Below, in pieces: positions 6,261 to 6,700 of a stretch of 6,700 bases of DNA; position 1 is the first letter of the stretch, and each line of letters opens with the position of its first letter. Location of the stretch: assembly GCA_903922545.1 (NCBI GenBank), contig CAIXUE010000186.1:1-6700 (forward strand), given 5' to 3'. This DNA comes from an uncultured Alphaproteobacteria bacterium. Lineage in GTDB: Bacteria; Pseudomonadota; Alphaproteobacteria; Micropepsales; Micropepsaceae. Position numbers and translations under genes: made by a program. Below the pieces are notes generated by a model that saw only the letters and a program-made list of their open reading frames with translations, had not been told where the DNA came from and did not search any database.

Positions 6261-6536
6261 ATGGCCAAGCTGACCGACAAGGATTTCGCCCGCATCGCCC
6301 GCGCCCTGGCGGAACCCCGGCGCTATGAGATTCTCAAGAAAATCGGCGCCTGCCAAACCGCGCGCTGCACCGATATCCAGGAAGACCAGGCTGTCACCCC
6401 TGCCACTCTCTCCCACCACATCAAGGAACTGGAGACGGCCGGGCTGGTGGAAACCAGCAAGGAAGGCAAATTCATGCACCTGAAGCTCAACCGCCCGGTG
6501 CTGCAGGCCTATCTGGACCGGTTGGGAAAAATCTGA
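6261..6536 (+). CDS. ArsR-family winged-helix transcriptional regulator
   Basis: This is a small dimeric DNA-binding repressor of the ArsR/SmtB fold, 91 residues from the ATG. Seen: an N-terminal helix [21 protein letters not shown] (about 8-28), whose [11 protein letters not shown] is the family's first conserved block; then the helix-turn-helix with recognition helix [18 protein letters not shown] (46-63); and the wing [10 protein letters not shown] (68-77). Cys31 and Cys36 flank the turn before the helix-turn-helix, in [11 protein letters not shown]; this is not the CVCDL metal site of arsenic sensors, but the pair could sense redox state, thiols or a metal. A GTG at 6255 would add two residues and has GGGA 7 nt ahead, so it is a real alternative start. 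The gene is followed after 68 bp by an SDR gene with an inverted repeat between them, so the SDR gene is the likely target. The inducer is unknown. Confidence 0.9.
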   Translation: MAKLTDKDFARIARALAEPRRYEILKKIGACQTARCTDIQEDQAVTPATLSHHIKELETAGLVETSKEGKFMHLKLNRPVLQAYLDRLGKI

Positions 6537-6549
6537 CCCCCGCTTGAAT

Positions 6550-6578
6550 TTGATAGTTAGACGATTATCTAACTATCG
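6550..6578 (+). promoter_or_regulatory. Possible promoter of the SDR gene, overlapping the operator
   Basis: TTGATA (6550-6555, 5 of 6 to the -35 consensus) is followed 17 bp later by CTATCG (6573-6578), a weak -10 that starts like the CTATAT often seen in alphaproteobacteria. The start would fall near 6585, some 20 nt before the ATG. Both hexamers overlap the arms of the inverted repeat, so a bound repressor would block polymerase. Confidence 0.4.
6552..6577. promoter_or_regulatory. 26-bp inverted repeat, likely ArsR-type operator
   Basis: Two perfect 10-bp arms, GATAGTTAGA and TCTAACTATC, flank a 6-bp spacer CGATTA. Allowing two single-base gaps, the symmetry extends outward to TTGAATTT (from 6544) and AAATTTCAA (to 6587). 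It is AT-rich in a GC-rich setting and lies between the ArsR-type gene and the SDR gene, over the predicted promoter. A TTAGA-N6-TCTAA core resembles the dyads bound by ArsR-family dimers. There is no T-run after it, so a terminator is unlikely. Confidence 0.75.
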
Positions 6579-6594
6579 AAATTTCAACCGCAAC

Positions 6595-6600
6595 GGAGGG
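6595..6600 (+). promoter_or_regulatory. Strong ribosome binding site of the SDR gene
   Basis: GGAGGG, 4 nt before the ATG at 6605. It is the strongest Shine-Dalgarno match in the window and fixes the SDR start; efficient translation is expected once the gene is derepressed. Confidence 0.85.
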
Positions 6601-6604
6601 TTTT

Positions 6605-6700
6605 ATGAGCAATCTCAACAACAAAGTGGCCGTGGTCACCGGCGCTTCCAAGGGCATCGGGGCCGCCATCGCCAGGGCATTCGGCGGCGCGGGCGCGCAA
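6605..6700 (+). CDS. Short-chain dehydrogenase/reductase, N-terminal fragment (runs off the right edge)
   Basis: The 32 visible residues begin a Rossmann-fold SDR oxidoreductase that would use NAD(H) or NADP(H). Seen: the first beta strand KVAVVTG (7-13) and the glycine-rich cofactor motif TGASKGIG (12-19, the TGxxxGxG of classical SDRs), then the helix AAIARAFGGAGA. The catalytic Ser-Tyr-Lys lies beyond the window. Residues such as Ser15-Lys16 in this loop are common in NADP-preferring members, but cofactor choice is a guess. The start is well set by GGAGGG 4 nt upstream. It is codirectional with the ArsR-type gene 68 bp upstream and is the probable target of that repressor. The substrate is unknown. 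Confidence 0.9.
   Translation, partial: MSNLNNKVAVVTGASKGIGAAIARAFGGAGAQ

Noticed and set aside
4664..6328. 554-codon open frame on the plus strand opposite dnaB
   Set aside because: It lies almost wholly antisense to an intact dnaB with all motifs. Its translation is rich in His, Arg, Gln and Gly without domains, as expected of a GC-rich antisense shadow.
6552..6577. Rho-independent terminator of the arsR-type gene
   Set aside because: The stem is AT-rich and no T-run follows it; the position over a promoter fits an operator better.
1..6700. CRISPR array, tRNA, rRNA, insertion sequence or phage attachment site
   Set aside because: I found no direct-repeat array, cloverleaf-like segment, transposase or flanking inverted repeats with target duplications.

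Overview
The window is GC-rich, gene-dense chromosomal DNA of a bacterium, most likely an alphaproteobacterium. The reasons are the high GC content, a DnaB with an alphaproteobacterial-type insertion near its Walker A motif, and an alr followed by an Mla-type permease and ATPase in the same neighbourhood as dnaB, an arrangement I recall from several alphaproteobacteria. The exact order or genus cannot be set from the sequence alone. I see no mobile element, CRISPR array, tRNA or rRNA.

Layout, left to right. Positions 1-3634 hold a minus-strand run read from right to left: a single-pass membrane/periplasmic protein of unknown function (TTG start), alanine racemase (alr), an MlaE-family lipid-transport permease, its MlaF-family ATPase, and a GNAT acetyltransferase that leaves the window at the left edge. 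Gaps are 10 nt, a 1-nt overlap, a 4-nt overlap and 19 nt, so this is almost certainly one operon. Positions 3635-3806 are a divergent intergenic region with a plausible minus-strand promoter and a 14-bp perfect palindrome. Positions 3807-4592 hold a plus-strand family-25 glycosyltransferase. It meets the minus-strand replicative helicase dnaB (4589-6019) tail to tail, and the two TAG stops share one CTAG. Positions 6020-6260 are the divergent leader between dnaB and a small ArsR-type repressor gene on the plus strand. After the repressor come a striking AT-rich inverted repeat (6552-6577), a strong ribosome binding site and the start of a short-chain dehydrogenase/reductase gene cut by the right edge.

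How the genes fit together. The left operon has an envelope theme: D-alanine supply for peptidoglycan (Alr) plus inner-membrane components of an outer-membrane phospholipid transporter (MlaE/MlaF), with an uncharacterised exported protein in front. The glycosyltransferase may act on lipopolysaccharide or another surface glycan. dnaB is a core replication gene. The right-hand pair looks like a regulator-target unit in which the ArsR-type protein represses the oxidoreductase through the inverted repeat over the promoter.

Most of the window is recognisable. The items most worth a second look are the arsR/operator/SDR unit, the unknown cysteine-bearing exported protein, and a patch inside alr that combines a tandem duplication, an A7 run forming an in-phase A AAA AAC heptamer, and a downstream hairpin. 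I do not see convincing evidence of a wholly new system.
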